From Haemonchus contortus (Eukaryota; Nematoda; Chromadorea; Rhabditida; Trichostrongylidae): a DNA stretch of 64,000 nucleotides. This document shows, piece by piece, positions 47,803 to 60,268 of the stretch; the first letter of the stretch is position 1, and each line of letters begins with the position of its first letter. The position numbers were made by a program, and so were the translations under genes. The notes below the pieces were generated by a model that was given only the letters and a program-made list of their open reading frames with translations, was not told the DNA's origin and made no database searches. The stretch is taken from NCBI GenBank assembly GCA_000469685.2, contig LS997567.1, positions 11,049,325-11,113,324 on the forward strand. Reading direction: 5' to 3'.

Positions 47803-48900
47803 TTATAATTTTCGAATTCTTGGTAGCGTAGACAGTTGTCTCATCGGAAAGTTCTCTTTCGGCTGTTTCATTGGTATTCTAGCCCGCATGGATATCTTTC
47901 CACGTCGTTTCCAACTTTGCTTGAAGAGTATGTAGCAACCAGTTGTGTAGCATATCAGCAATATTGGGACGAGGACTATTGCTATGCCCATTGCCAACAT
48001 CACTATCACCATTCGAGGGACACAGTGGGGATTCCCGAGAAATTCTGTGCACATTATGCAGTTGATTTGTTTACAGACGTCGCCCGGTGGGCAGACTATT
48101 GTTTCTGTATATTGCCTGGAATCGACGATAGTCCGCCACTGAATAGTATGCTGGCTGATGAGATGTTCGAATGGTAAGGCGACTTCCGTTATGCTCGCTT
48201 CGGCTGGAACGATGGTGCATTCTTTGTAATTTGTGCAAAGTTCCGCCTTCGAAGATAACGTGGTGTTAATTTTCGCTCCTTTGTCGGAGCATGATATTGC
48301 CGCCGCAGACACAGGATTGAGTAGTGCAAGTGCGCACATGGTGATCATCAAAAGCGCCGATGAGCTCGACTGGGCACTTTTTGGTTCTGCTCTTGAGCCG
48401 TTGTAAGAAACCTGGTTCATTGCGGCCCTTGGCGGTTGTTGTCTGATGACCACGTCAGCTTTCTTGGCTGGTCTGGAGGGCATCTTTCTCCTGGTTCTTT
48501 TTGCAACTGTAGGAGATTTATCAGCTTGTTCCTCTGAAGAGCGAGTTGAAGAGTGTATTTCCAGTGGAATGAGACGATTGAACGGCCTCTGCACAATTCT
48601 TCCTGTTGAAGTTTGTAGCATAGCGCTCCGAATTTCTCCGTCTCTGCTTGTGATAAGAACAGTAATCAGGGCCATCGGCCACTGTCCTCTTGGCAGTTGT
48701 GAGTCGTCGTCAAGGAGCACAACGTCTACTATGCGTGGTACCTGTTCGGGGGATCTACTCTTCTTCTCGATGACTTTGTGACGATCTATTCTTATTCTAA
48801 GACGAATTCTATGAGGTATTCGTTTTCCCATAAGCTCCAAAATTTCTTCGTTAGCTTTTCGGTTGTCGATATTGCTAGCTTTGCTGCTTTTTGGGAAGAA
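47803..48900 (-). pseudogene. BEL/Pao integrase C-terminus fused to envelope-like N-terminal subunit
   Basis: A single minus frame of 345 codons or more (its 5' part continues upstream to about 48900 and is cut there). Residues 1-100 carry the BEL/Pao integrase tail signature: DVVLLDDDSQLPRGQWPMA, SRDGEIRSAML, RPFNRLIPLE. After a basic linker comes a leader-like helix (LLMITMCALALL), an ectodomain with paired Cys (CPPGDVCKQINCIMC) and a transmembrane helix (MLAMGIAIVLVPILLICY) with a basic tail. RT and most of integrase are missing because Helitron sequence starts at about 48920. This is an old, truncated retroelement copy. Confidence 0.7.
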
Positions 48901-48919
48901 AGTTCGGGAAGAGCTTGGA

Positions 48920-49567
48920 AATCTGAATCTAGTAGATGTAGATGTAGTAGAACAAATGTGGTGAAACCCCAGGAATGGGCGTGGTTGGAACTAAATTGGG
49001 CAGAGCTTAGATTAAAAATTTATAACTCTATTCGGAAACGTTCTGAGATGCGGGAAAAGTGGTATAATATAGTAGAACAAATGTGGTCAGATCCCAGAAC
49101 TGGGCGGGATTGGCACTGAAGTGGGCGGGGCTTACATCAAAATTATTGTCTTTTCGGGTGCGTTTTAGAACGCGGGAGAAAGGTATCTGGAGGCCATAAA
49201 AGTAATGTGGTTCGAAGTCTGAAGTGGGTGGGGGTTGCAAAGAGGGGGGGGGGGGCGAGATCAAAAATTTATACATCTGCTCTTAACACTAACCCTGACT
49301 ACATAGGTGTACAACTAGGAGATATCCAAACTACACAGGGCTTCTGACTACACGGACTGCATAGGTACTTGATTTGGATACATCGGAGTACTCTTCATGG
49401 ACACTCACAGCCCCATTTCACATACCAAAAAAAAAGGTGGCCGCTACAGAAGTGTCCTGGAACAGGCTCAGATGATAAAGATCTATAATGAGAATCAGAA
49501 GCTCAGGTGGCTCCGTCCCGCATGGCTAGAGCCCCTAGCGCACGCAATAGCGGGCGTAGCCGCCTGG
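48920..49567 (+). mobile_element. Helitron 3' part
   Basis: Repeat units at 48945-49250 match the 5400-5945 minisatellite. The 3' end has a hairpin CGCACGC-AATA-GCGGGCG, then TAGCCGCCTGG followed by host T at 49568. The last 70 bp match the ends at 13202 and 24986 but with a changed hairpin. The 5' end is not recognised; it adjoins the cut BEL/Pao ORF. A run of 12 G lies near 49242-49253. Confidence 0.7.
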
Positions 49568-49792
49568 TACAATAAATCAATTCAATCCCGGTTGCTGTTT
49601 GCTCGTCGCCCTTGCACTTAATTGACCACAGTGAAATGTGAACGCATGCAGTAAACGAAACCAACCAACTTGTTTCAAGAAACATTGAGGCGGGCGCAGC
49701 TGTGACAGGAACTTTTTGTAGCAAGTAGTGAAGAAATTCATTTTCATCTCTTGCTGCTTTTATTCCTTTGATAGATGCTCTCCCATTTATAG
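49568..49792. other. Flank upstream of the kinase exon
   Basis: Nothing is recognised apart from the polypyrimidine-rich stretch ending TTTATAG at 49792, used as the acceptor of the next exon. Confidence 0.4.
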
Positions 49793-51667
49793 AGATGTGT
49801 TCAAGTTGGACTCCGTGGCCCTCAATAAACAACCAGAGGAAGTGTTTGATATTATCGGCAAACTAGGAGAAGGGTATGTGCATTTGTATCCTTTTCGCTC
49901 AAAAACGATCACTCAGCTTAAACAACTGGAATATATAGTTTTTTTTGTTGTTACCTACATGAGTACTGCATTATAAATTTTCTGTGGTGTAAACAGTAAA
50001 CTATGAAATTCTTTGTTCACAGCTTCTAGAAAAAACGAAGATGTGCGAGCTGTGATTGGGCTTCCATGCAGGGTGAACTGTGTCTTGCATTGCTTTTATT
50101 CTTTAAAAATCACGACATTGTGTTACTCACTTAAAACAATCATAGTTTCATATTGCAACAGATACAACATTACTCAGTATTTCCTTGAATTCACTGCTTA
50201 AGGATACCATGTTGCAGAGGCGATTGTAGACGAGATGCATACCGCCATAAGTGTTTTAGAACGATGTTCTCAAATTCACATTCCATATCTGCAAGCAATT
50301 CAGGGAATGGATTCACAGAAGATTTTCGACCTTTTGGTCTGAGATTTCATTGAATGGATTAGCACACACAGTCGCTGCGAAAGGTGTGCAGCGATTGCGC
50401 AGCTGGTGAGACGGTGGTTTCTCAAGCGTGGATTATCCGTTTGCTTCCTTCCTTGCCGCATGTTCTCGATTAATTTTTCGCGAACTGGATTCTTAAGCCT
50501 TGCACTTACTTCATTCCTTGCATTGACCATCTGCGGTTCTCAGCCACCTTTGAGGAACAGCGGAAACTTCTTATAGAAGACTCATCTGAGATGAGAAACG
50601 CTATTGTGATGTAGGTCAAAATGAACCAAATTGAGAACAAATTTACTCTGCCAACTTATCTAGAGTTCCAGGGGTGATATTCTGTAAAGACGGAGCAAAA
50701 TCTGTCCGTCACGCATGAGATTGTGGGACTTTTTTTAGCCCTCGAAAAGGCAGTTGCCCACGTCAGCTGTAGCACAGAAATAAAGCTAGCCAGCAAAAAC
50801 CATGAAAATGGAAATTGCATTCTTCCCCAAACCCCTGAGCTGGAACGTGTGTGGTTCTCTCTCGAAATGCCTGGGGACGTCGTCGTCGTTGTTGTCAGCA
50901 TTAAAGTAGGTCAGCATTATCGACCACTACGAAATCGTTTCATAGATTGTCATAAACAGCATAACATAATATGGGGTTGATGCCACCTAATACTTTCGTT
51001 CATTCTTTAAAAAGGAGTAACGTCAGTTACTGCTTCTCGACCAGAGCGCTCTAATACCATACGATAATCCCTCTCGGAGCTGGTTTCATCGCACTTTTCT
51101 AAGAAATTCGGTTTCTGCGAAGCTAGCTGATCCTTGCGAAGGGAGTACAAATAGCCATCTTCCCATAAAGCCATCTCGAACAAAGCTATTGCAACTCCTC
51201 TTCCATGAATAGAAGTCACGTTCTTCATTTGGACAAAAACTCGGGATATAGTTTCTAATCCGGAAAGCTATTATATTTCCATTTTTCCTCAGTGTTGAAT
51301 CAGGGTTGCAGGGTTTTACCCACATTTTATGGAATATCGTAAGAGAACGTGCACCAGGGATGCAAACCTTCAGGTCGCGCCTGTCCGCATATCACCCTAC
51401 CAATTCCGTTCATCCTTTCGGAAGAATAGTGCAGAAAGTAAGCGCTTCCATCATTTTTTACTAGAGCAGATAAGAGGTCAGGTTCGAATACACATGGCAT
51501 AAGGTCTGACCTCGAATATCACTGCAACTTGGTATCCTTTGCATCGACATTCTCTTTCAATTGTCTACCTTCCTTGCAGTTCGTATGGATCTGTTCACAA
51601 AGCTGTTCATCGGGAAACAGGCCACACGCTAGCTATCAAGAAGGTCCCAGTAGATACAGATCTCCAG
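49793..51667 (+). CDS. cst-1: MST/Hippo-type Ste20 kinase, two N-terminal exons
   Basis: Exon 49793-49873 encodes DVFKLDSVALNKQPEEVFD then IIGKLGEG; exon 51580-51667 encodes SYGSVHKAVHRETGHTLAIK and KVPVDTDLQ. The donor GTATGT and acceptor TTGCAG join GG to T to make the glycine-rich loop GEGSYGSV without a frame break, and AIKK supplies the ATP-binding lysine. This start matches MST1/2 (Hippo, C. elegans cst-1/2), a cytosolic kinase acting through LATS and YAP and in apoptosis. The second exon ends at a GTAAAC donor. No further exon (catalytic HRD, DFG) is seen up to 64000, so the rest is distant, lost or outside the window. The start codon is not in this exon. The intron 49874-51579 has only unrecognised sequence. 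Confidence 0.78.
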
Positions 51668-52188
51668 GTAAACAAAACTTTAGATATTACGTTATATGGT
51701 GGATATGCTTGTGGTGCTCGTGTTTGACTGCTAATTTTCTTTTTATTTAAGCGAGGTTCTGTTCAGTTTCTTAGGTTAGCGATAGAGCTGTGCACGATAC
51801 TGAGCGTGTCTCGAGGCATCCGATGAATGGACTTCTTTAAAGTTAATCTAAGACCATTGAAGACTACCAAATTTTCTTCTCTCTGATTGCATTGGCACGA
51901 TGATTTCACGCTTTCCCTCCGTTACTAATAACGTCGTAAGCTGTCCATTGAAAGCTGGAAAGTCCGCTGTTAGTGTCTATTTGCGCTTTCATGAAGACCA
52001 TTGTCTCTTCAGATCAATTATGACAAGATCACGAAGAAATGAAGGTCCACATGCGGTATACATTGAATAAGAAGAGAGGTTGGGATGAAGTAGTGGTTCA
52101 TACACGGTATTCATTAAATGAAGGGCGAACACGATAGAGCCAGAGTGAGGGTTCGTATACGGTATCATTGAATTTGAGGAGAAAACTC
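51668..52188 (+). other. Kinase intron, with a diverged tandem repeat at 52038-52185
   Basis: Three diverged units of about 50-58 bp share GGTCCACATGCGGTATACATT, GGTTCATACACGGTATTCATT and GGTTCGTATACGGTATCATT. Two more units (53335-53450) lie on the other side of the Helitron-like insert at 52189-53283, so one array was split by the insertion. Upstream of the array nothing is recognised. Confidence 0.55.
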
Positions 52189-52229
52189 GCCTGCGTTTGT
52201 CTGGCTGTCTGCCTATCTGTCTGCCTGCC

Positions 52230-52277
<48 letters not shown>

Positions 52278-53283
52278 CGTCTGTCCGCCTGCCTGCCTGC
52301 CTGCCCGCCTGCCTGCCCGCCTGCCTGCCTGCCTTCCTGCCTTCCTGCTTGCCTGGCTGTCACGGAAATCGATATTACATGAAGATAAAGGTGAAGAGGT
52401 GGGGTCACGTTCGGAACGTCATAACTAATTCATAAGTTCATCATTTGATTCAACGATGGCGCGGAGGCCAGTAAACAATGAAAAGAGCGCGCTGGGCATG
52501 CGTAAACTTAGCGAAGCTCCGCCCGCGATGGGCGGGACGTAAACAATGAAAAGAGCGGGCTGGGCATGTGTAAACTTAGCGAAGCTCCGCCCACGATGGG
52601 CGTGGCCACGGGAGATCCCTGCGACGCCCCGTGCGATTCTGAGACACTTTTTGCAAGAATATATAGCTTTGCTCAAAAAAAAAACTCTAGAATACTGAAA
52701 TAGGTGATCAGATGTTAAAAGGGGAATGTTGTCAAGTGGGGTTTGCGCTAAGGTGGAGCGGGGCTAAGATGAAAGATTATAAGCCTGTTCAAAAACGTTC
52801 TAGAATCCGGGGGAAAAATGGTTAGAGGTCATAGAACATGCGGTCACATTCCTAATGGGGGGGGGGGAGCACGCTAAGGTGGACGGGGCTGACATCAAAA
52901 ATTCAATTGTCGGTTCGAAAGCGTTCTAGGTTTCGGGAAAAAGTGGTTAGAGTGAGTAGAATAAATGCGATCAAATCCCGTAGTTGTGCGGGGCTTGCAT
53001 TAAAGTTGGCGGGGCTAAAATTTTGTGACTTTGTCCAGAAACGTTCTACAATGCGGGGAAATGTTAAGGGGCAGCCAGAAGGAAGGTGGTCAGATTCTTT
53101 CATGATTAGCCACCAATAATTCTGCTTAGGTGAAAGTTGTCGAGCGTCAACCGGTCCCAGCGTTAAGGTTAAATGGAGAATTATCTCATTCTGGTATATC
53201 AAACATTCCACTGGATGACTCCGTCGTACACGAGTGATCGTGGACATACAACGCATGCATCCTAGCGTGAATAGCCCTACTGG
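52189..53283 (+). mobile_element. Helitron inserted in a tandem array
   Basis: A GTCT/GCCT-rich run (52197-52360) is followed by a duplicated GC-box unit (52480-52610, AAACTTAGCGAAGCTCCGCC twice), minisatellite units (52720-53090) and a 3' end reading CCTAGCGTGAATAGCCCTACTGG with host T at 53284. The end matches those at 6090 and 42372, though its hairpin is degraded. The 5' TC end is not clear. It has no coding capacity. Confidence 0.65.
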
Positions 53284-53453
53284 TCATATAATACCGTGTA
53301 TATTGCATAAGGGGATATGACGGCAGCGACAGCGTCAAAGTTCATATATGGTGTCCTTCGAATGAAAAGAGATCACGGTAGATACAGAGTGAAGGTCCAT
53401 GTACGCCATCCATCAAACAAAAAGAAAACACGGTAAGGAAGAATAGAGGTATA

Positions 53454-54805
53454 CAGTAGCAGCCAAAAGTCTTCGGTGGAACGCTTTTTCAATTATAGCT
53501 TTTTTCCTACTTCATAAAATCGCATTAAAATTTAGTATGTTAATCAAAGGCATATCATGAATACTAACCGCTATCAAACTGCAATTTGCTAATGTTCACG
53601 TTACGTTAGTTTTAACTCAGATTCAGTGGGAAATACAGATAGTATCGACCTACTAAAAGCCGCTTTATTTCGAAATAGAAACATGTAAGACATCAAAAAC
53701 ATCAATATTTGGTAGGAAAGCCTCGACTTTCGATGATAGCATCGCAATGGGAAGACATCGAGTCGACTAGTTTTTGAATGGTAGAGACTGGCATGGCGTT
53801 CCCTTCTTCGCAAATTAGGCGAATTTTTCTTCGCTGTTTATACAACATTTGCTCGAAAAACGCCATTTGAGCTCTTCCCACATGTGCTCTAAAGGGTTCA
53901 GTTCCGATGACTGGCCTGATCTCTCCAGAAGTATTTTACGCTGTTCGGTGAAGGCCGCCTTCATAACTATTGAGAAGTGTTTCGGATCGTTACCCTGCTG
54001 CAGGAACTATCCTGCTGTCATGTGATGTCGAGACGATGTCGACCGTCATGTTCCTGAACTACTCCCCTGTTATCGTGCCGTCAATTTTCAAAATAGGGCC
54101 CATTCCGTTTGAGGAGAAGGCACCGCTCACCATCACACTTCCTCCACCATGCTTAGTTGTGGGTAGGGTGTATTGCATTGAACCTTTCCTCAGATGAACG
54201 TCGTCCGCAGCGTATACCATCGTATACTAACTGAACTTGCTCTCATCTGTAGAAAGAACTCTAAGTCGACGTCCAGTTAAGGTGACAGGGCGCGAACTTC
54301 ACTCTAGCTCTCCTAAATTTTGTACTGATGAACGGTTTTTCGGTCGGACTCCTCCCATCAATGCCAACACTGTTTAGGAGTCTTCCTACAATCTGCCGGC
54401 TGGCAATGATGCCATCGCTAGCGTTGAACTCAGCGGCAATGTCAGCCTCAGTGAGGCGAGGGTCAGCCCTCGACTGAAGTGTGATCCGTCTGTCCTGGTC
54501 TGATAAAGCACAACGGAATCTTCCGTTCTCTAAGCATTGCAAACAGAGTTTCTGACCTGCTAGCATGGGATAATCGAAGAAATCGTCTGCTGTGGGTCCT
54601 TCAAAATCCTTGAGATGACCGTGACTTTCATGTCAGGTAGTCACCGTATCGCGTAGTCACCTAATCCTCCCGCATTGAAGCCAAAAAGTATAAACTAGTT
54701 TGGTTTTAGGTTAGGTTTGATATACCAAAATTTTTATTGAATCTCTTTACTAGGAAAAAGCTGAGATTGGAAAAGCGTTCCACCGAAGGCTTTTGGCCGC
54801 TACTG
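53454..54805 (-). mobile_element. Tc1-like transposon, decayed
   Basis: It starts CAGTAGCAGCCAAAAGTCTT and ends with the inverted counterpart AAGGCTTTTGGCCGCTACTG between TA dinucleotides (53452-53453, 54806-54807). On minus a helix-turn-helix region is readable at 54261-54566 (DQDRRITLQSRADPRLTEAD, SRQIVGRLLNSVGIDGRSP). The catalytic half (about 54250-53750) is scattered over frames; a SELNPLEHMWEE-like end is only implied near 53900. The transposase is inactive. Confidence 0.78.
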
Positions 54806-54811
54806 TATATA

Positions 54812-55917
54812 CAGTGTGCGCCATAAATATGGTAACAACTTTTCGGTTGTCCGTAAATTTTTTGTTGGAGGGTTTCTCCAAATCCGCATCTTCCCATTTG
54901 TTTATGATTTACCTTAGACCACATATCTACTTTGGTGCTCTAAATTCGTCAGATTTCGAGAAACGGCGGAGCCTTGCAGACATCAATCAGTCGTTCCGTC
55001 TTTGCGCGCATTTTGCGAGTCCCTTTCCGGGATCGCTCCTAGTTTCAACGTTTCCCACACTGACAGTATCTTGAATCACGATGCGTAGACGGGTCAGCGA
55101 CGAATCTCCAGACGGTCGTCTCGCCTCACATACAAATTCTTTTCCAAAAAGAATTGCTTGGGAAGGAGTACGCTTCAAAACCTGAAGAAATACGAGAAAA
55201 GTGACTGCTGATTTGTTTTTATGCTCTACTTCGATGAGAAGAGTTCACCCCGACTGAATACAATTGTGTCCAACAAGATTCAAAAGCCCTATAAGCTTTT
55301 TGACGAGAAGAAGTTGACGAGAAAAACAAATGTCGTGCGCTACTTGCGCGCTTCACGAGCTTCGACAAACCTTTTTAGACTAAAGGATGTTCAGCGTGGA
55401 AGAAATGTTGGGATCCCAAAGTATATGTATATTTCACACTTTGAGAGCTGAAGCCGCTGAGAGTAGTTCAGCTCTCATAGCCATTTTCTCTCTTTAAGGA
55501 TAGTTTTTGCTCGAATCTCTTCCATCGGAGCGATATCGCAAGTTTTGGTCGAAAGAAGTTTAAGCTGATGGAATGCTCGCGGCTTAATCCCAGCTTCCAA
55601 CCACAGTGCTATAGATCGCTGGATTTGGTTCATACTGGAGAGACTATCCTGCGCTTCCTAACGCACCACTGTTGCTGCTCATGAGAAACCGCTGAAAAAA
55701 TCCCAAGCTGGAGTCTTTCAAGAAACTCTGCGTGCCGTCGTCGATGGGTAGCCGAAGCATCTTTGAGCTATAATTAGTAGAGGAGATCGTTATATAAGAT
55801 GACCAAGTGTTCGTTTTGAAGATGCGATGAATAGTAAATAACTCACATGAATTTATCAATATGAACTGCGGTTTTTGTAGCCCAATTCTTTTGTTACCAT
55901 ATTTATGGCGCACCCTG
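54812..55917 (+). mobile_element. Second Tc1-like element, decayed, abutting the first
   Basis: It starts CAGTGTGCGCCATAAATATG and ends with the inverted counterpart CATATTTATGGCGCACCCTG, between TA at 54810-54811 and 55918-55919. TATATA is all that separates it from the previous element. Plus-strand fragments (about 55020-55450) include a short FDEK motif in MLYFDEKSSPRLN, consistent with the second part of a Tc1/mariner catalytic domain. No intact frame remains. Confidence 0.7.
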
Positions 55918-56290
55918 TAGTAAGGTCAGGATGCAGTGGAACGAGTGGCGTGAATCCACATTTAGATGTACAGATTATGATCACGATAAGCAACGGTATA
56001 GCAGCCTTGATTCTGGACTCAGACATGCAGGGAGGGGGTGGTTGCAAGGCATGATTGTTCGGTTACGGTATGGCAGACTTGAATCTGAATGCAAATAAGG
56101 AGGTCTGTGATAAAGCCGAATTCAGCTCAAGTCTTGCATGTTTAGGTAGCTTTGTTCATTCGCCACATAATCCAACTTTTCTGTGAGTTTTCTATCAGGG
56201 ACTCGCTACGTGACACCAAATAGATGCAACATTTATTTATTATTGTGTCGGTCGATTCGCTCGGCTGTCGCCGTATTCTCCGTCCCCTTA
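55918..56290. other. Unassigned spacer between Tc1-like element and nested cluster
   Basis: Nothing recognisable is seen. TTA at 56288-56290 is the target duplication of the following element. Confidence 0.4.
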
Positions 56291-56326
56291 TAAGGGAAGG
56301 ATACCTGGTCGCAGTGGCCATTCAAG

Positions 56327-58212
56327 GGCCCGTATGCATAACGCCCAGGGTAGGGGAGGGAGAGGAAATGTTTGCCGAGGGCGCGAGTGTTTAAATGGGG
56401 TTTTTGCCTTTGTTCTGTGTCAAGATAGTTGCAATGGAGCTAAGTATTTTCCTATAAACAGGTGAAGAATCGACAGCCCTTGGTAATCATGTGATGTTTG
56501 TCTCTGCGACCTTACCTTAGCGAGAGCTCAGAGAAGCCCGACCCCATTGGCTCCCCGGGGGATGAATCTACCCCTAAAATAGAGCTGGGGCGCCGATGGT
56601 CATGTAAACCATTACCCCGCTATTCACTACATTATTAGACGGAGCGCTTATTCCTCTGATTTCTGCTGCCGAATTCGTCAAGTATTGCTCTGATTTTATT
56701 CTACTGCTGCAACCAACTACAAATTTATTTATATTGCTGAATTCATTGCTATTAAGCAGTCGAATCTTCAGATAAGCAGGTTTTCTTTCTAGATTTACAC
56801 CAGTTATCGTGAGCATGTTGCATCGCGATCCTGGTGTGATTTGAGAAGGAAACTGGAATTATTTCTGTGAGCAACTAATGAGTAGTTTTTCGCCTGATTT
56901 GTATATTATTACATATCCTATTGCATTTTATTCTTTGTTACCCTGCTATTCCTGTCGTGGGAGTGGGTTGGCGACATGGCGCTTGTTATGCGTGACTGTT
57001 GATCATAGCTCTCAATTTTCATCTTAAATGAATGCTGTCAGGTATTGCAGTTGTAATTGTGCACCTTCTACTCGCTTCGCCCTTAATTTTTTAACGAGCA
57101 CTGCCTTGAAAAGCGGTTTACGAACCTTCGCGCAGAAGGGCCACTTCCCGCCTAAGTGCGAAAACTTGTTGTCCATTGTGTTGTCCCATCTTTCATGAGC
57201 GCATAAAAAATATAGGTTGAAGGTGTAATATGATAGCAATAGCAAGAAAGCCCGGCGCTTAGAGCAAAAAAAGTTGTTTTCAAACAAGAATCATGTGTAC
57301 ACCACGTGTGAAGGTTGAAATTGACGCTGCAACGGACTGAAATGCTTCGATGCGGCGGCTTGGAGAAAAGTTTACTACCAAATGTACATCAGTGTTAGTG
57401 ACGAGGAATAAATTTTAGGGGGATTAAGCCGAGGGTTGCGGTGCTGGGAGGGGTGCATAAAGGAAGGTTGCGTATTTGCAGGATTCTCGAGGTATGAGCA
57501 TCCCGAGCCTAGGATGGCGCAGAAATGTAAAGGTTAAAGAGTGGAAGATGTGGCACGTATCGAGTAAGTAATCCTGAATGGACTGGTGGTGATATGGTTC
57601 TTGCGGCCCTTTGATGACGCTGCTTTCAGCCCCAAATCTTCGAAAACCCTGTAAAGATGAGAATAGCCAAACTCCAAGCCGAGTGTTATTTAATGACTAA
57701 CATCTAGAAACCACAATATCAACTTCATTGTGTGCAAATTTTAGTCATTCGAAACTTTTTTTCTAGGCGTTTCACTGTCTTTTTGTCCCCTTCATTTGTT
57801 TTTTCACACACTTAATTACCTGAGATCTGAGGGCAGCGTGGTGATATTTAATTTGCGCATCCAGCTAAGGTCACTTTGTACTTGGGTGCGCGATAACTAT
57901 ATGCTCGATTAAAAGTTTCCACAACCCTCCAAGTGCATTTAGTGGAACATCGTAACATCTGCTACTTCCTTCAGCCTTCGCGGGATGTAGCTCCTCTCCA
58001 CTTTGTTAAAAAGGTTTTTTGGGGCCAAAATCCACACTCTTTCCAAATTCCGGTTCAATCAACCGGAAAACACGAACTTCGGATACCATTCTAACACTGG
58101 CCAAACGGTAGTGGAGGCGCGAAATACTGCGCTCCAGCGTCACTTATCTGACCCACGGCGAAAACAAACTCTTCCTTGCCCTTCCCTACCCTGGGCGTTA
58201 TGCATACGGGCC
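56327..58212. mobile_element. TIR element A, non-autonomous
   Basis: GGCCCGTATGCATAACGCCC begins it and its exact reverse complement ends it; the inverted repeat continues imperfectly for about 45 bp (CAGGGTAGGGGAGGG). AAG flanks both sides (56324-56326, 58213-58215), which restores the family 2 arm when removed. The 1.8 kb interior has only short frames without recognised domains (for example 57024-57287 minus). The superfamily is not clear; a 3-bp duplication with GGCCC ends is compatible with several. Confidence 0.8.
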
Positions 58213-59744
58213 AAGATGAGACGTATACCGCCGGAGGTGGTTTCAAACGCTGATCTCAAATCTTTGTTCCAAATCTGCTAAACGATTCCGGGAACAAAAT
58301 TACGGGACCAGTTCCTTCCTGTGTTATACCATTGAAAGGAACGGATCACCGAGCCGAGCAAAGTCCTTGCCTGTGGAACGGTGACCGAGCGGCTAGTATG
58401 GTGGACTGGTAGGCGATCACAATGATCCTCTGCGGTCGCATGATTAGGACAGCGATGGTAAACCCGTAACTTCGCGAAAGAAACCTCTCGCGTTCGTGGG
58501 GATATAGTGGTTCCGGGGTTTAATGTAGCCTTAAACTTTGTGAACCGGCCCGTGAGCTCCAATTTTATGGCGGTGCTAGAGAAGTCCTTATCCTTCTAAA
58601 GTTTGAGTGTCGATAAATTAGCCTACCTTCGACAAAGTGTGATATCCTACCTGGTTGTCACTATCAGGTGCAAACAAGCGGGCCGGAGATTGGCGGATAA
58701 GCTGGAAAGATCTTTCATAATTTATGTATGGATCTCATTGCACGACAGTCATTTTAGCTGGATGACGCTTCAAATGAATATCAATAGGGGACAGTTTCAA
58801 AGCAAGTCGTAGGCGAATTGATGGAGTACAGCCGTGGTATCATGTTCCAATGCACCACCACGTTTACTTCATGGAAGGGCTTCTCGAAAGGGCGTTCACC
58901 TGAAGAATTAGTGGATAATCATTCGTGCACACAAAGCGATAAACTATTGCTCTATAGTATTTCTTCAACAATACCAGTTGACCTGTACCAACGCTTTGAA
59001 AGCGCGGACAGTATTAGTAGAATGTATGCACCTTATACCTCCCAAATAGGGCTCTGATCGGATGTGTCATTCGACCGCCGTCTACCGTAAGTGCAGGGAG
59101 CTGCCGAGGATTACGAAACACCATCTTGACTGTTCGGGGTAGAGAGGCGTATATATTGGGTCAGTAGAGGTAGGAAAAGTTTTATTGGTTTACTGTTCCT
59201 CGAAATCCTAAAGTTTGAGGTAGCTCCTTAGATGGCCAGTATTGAGCCCAAAAGCGTTTTGCAAGCTTTAGGACACATTTAATGAAAAAGCAAAGCGAGC
59301 GCATGCATCAAGGAATCAAACTTTGATGTCATGCCTACCAGTCCACCACCCTAGCCGCTAGGCGACCGCTGCACAGTTAGGGTCTTGCTCGGCTCGATGC
59401 TCAGTTCATTGCAGTGGTATAACACGAGGAGGAACTTGTCCCTTAACTTCATTCCCAGAACCGTTTAGCAGATTTGGAACACAGATTTGAGATCAGTGTT
59501 TGGAACCACCCATGGCGGTATAAATCTCATCTTGGATGGCTACTGCGACTAACCAGGGAGGGGTAGTCTAATTACCGTGGGACTTTGAATGGAGACCCAG
59601 ATAAATCGATAAAGTTTTGAATGACATTCATGGAAATGTAGATTAAAACTGCTAAATGGTCTTCCTTAAAAAGGTTATGGGGGATGGAAATTTGCTTGAC
59701 AGTAGTACTATTTGAATAAGCGAGTTCGTCGCCTTGGTATCAAG

Positions 59745-59800
59745 TGCCGACGTGGCATAGTGGTAGTGGTCTCGCTTCATAGGCGTACACATCATTACAG
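59745..59800 (+). promoter_or_regulatory. tRNA-like module in foldback family 3 arm
   Basis: GACGTGGCATAGTGGTAGTGG resembles a tRNA D-arm/A box with GGTCTCGCTTCATAGGC following like an anticodon arm. In this arm the B box part is missing (replaced by CACATCATTACAGTCG), while the right arm retains it at 62115-62125. Confidence 0.5.
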
Positions 59801-60268
59801 TCGACATTTTTGCAAAGTGTTTTTTCATCCCATTAAAGACTCTCTAACCTTTTGTGACATTTGGTTAGGTGAGTTTATGCTTTCATCTTAACTCATCACC
59901 CCTGTCAACGGAAAGCGGTTCTGCACATCTGTTGTACGACTCTGTTTATTTTAAACTAACACGCAATGAAAAGATACCAGAGAGAAGTTAGACGCCAGCA
60001 AGAAACTCAACATTGATGGAAAAACTTTAAAAAACGCGTGAAGCACACATGTTGTTCGCAAACTGCGCATATTATACATGCTGATTCGCTACATCCGGTG
60101 ACAAAACAGTCAATCGTCTCAAGACTGAACAAATACTCGGCTGGTGTGATGCAGGAACCTGTGTATTCATCAACATACCCAGTTTGTACCAAGAGCATTT
60201 TAGAAAATTAGAAAAACATGGTGCACAAAACATTCGATATATGTACTTGGGGTAGAACCTTAAGTATA

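Noticed and set aside
47836..48177. Plus-strand ORF at 47836-48177 and neighbours up to 49119
   Set aside because: It is antisense to the BEL/Pao integrase-envelope frame, which has clear family motifs on minus.
56327..58212. tRNA-like module in element A (GGTTCAATC near 58050)
   Set aside because: Only a partial B-box-like string is present, in the right part, with no A box and no counterpart in the left end, so element A was not added to the tRNA-bearing foldback group.
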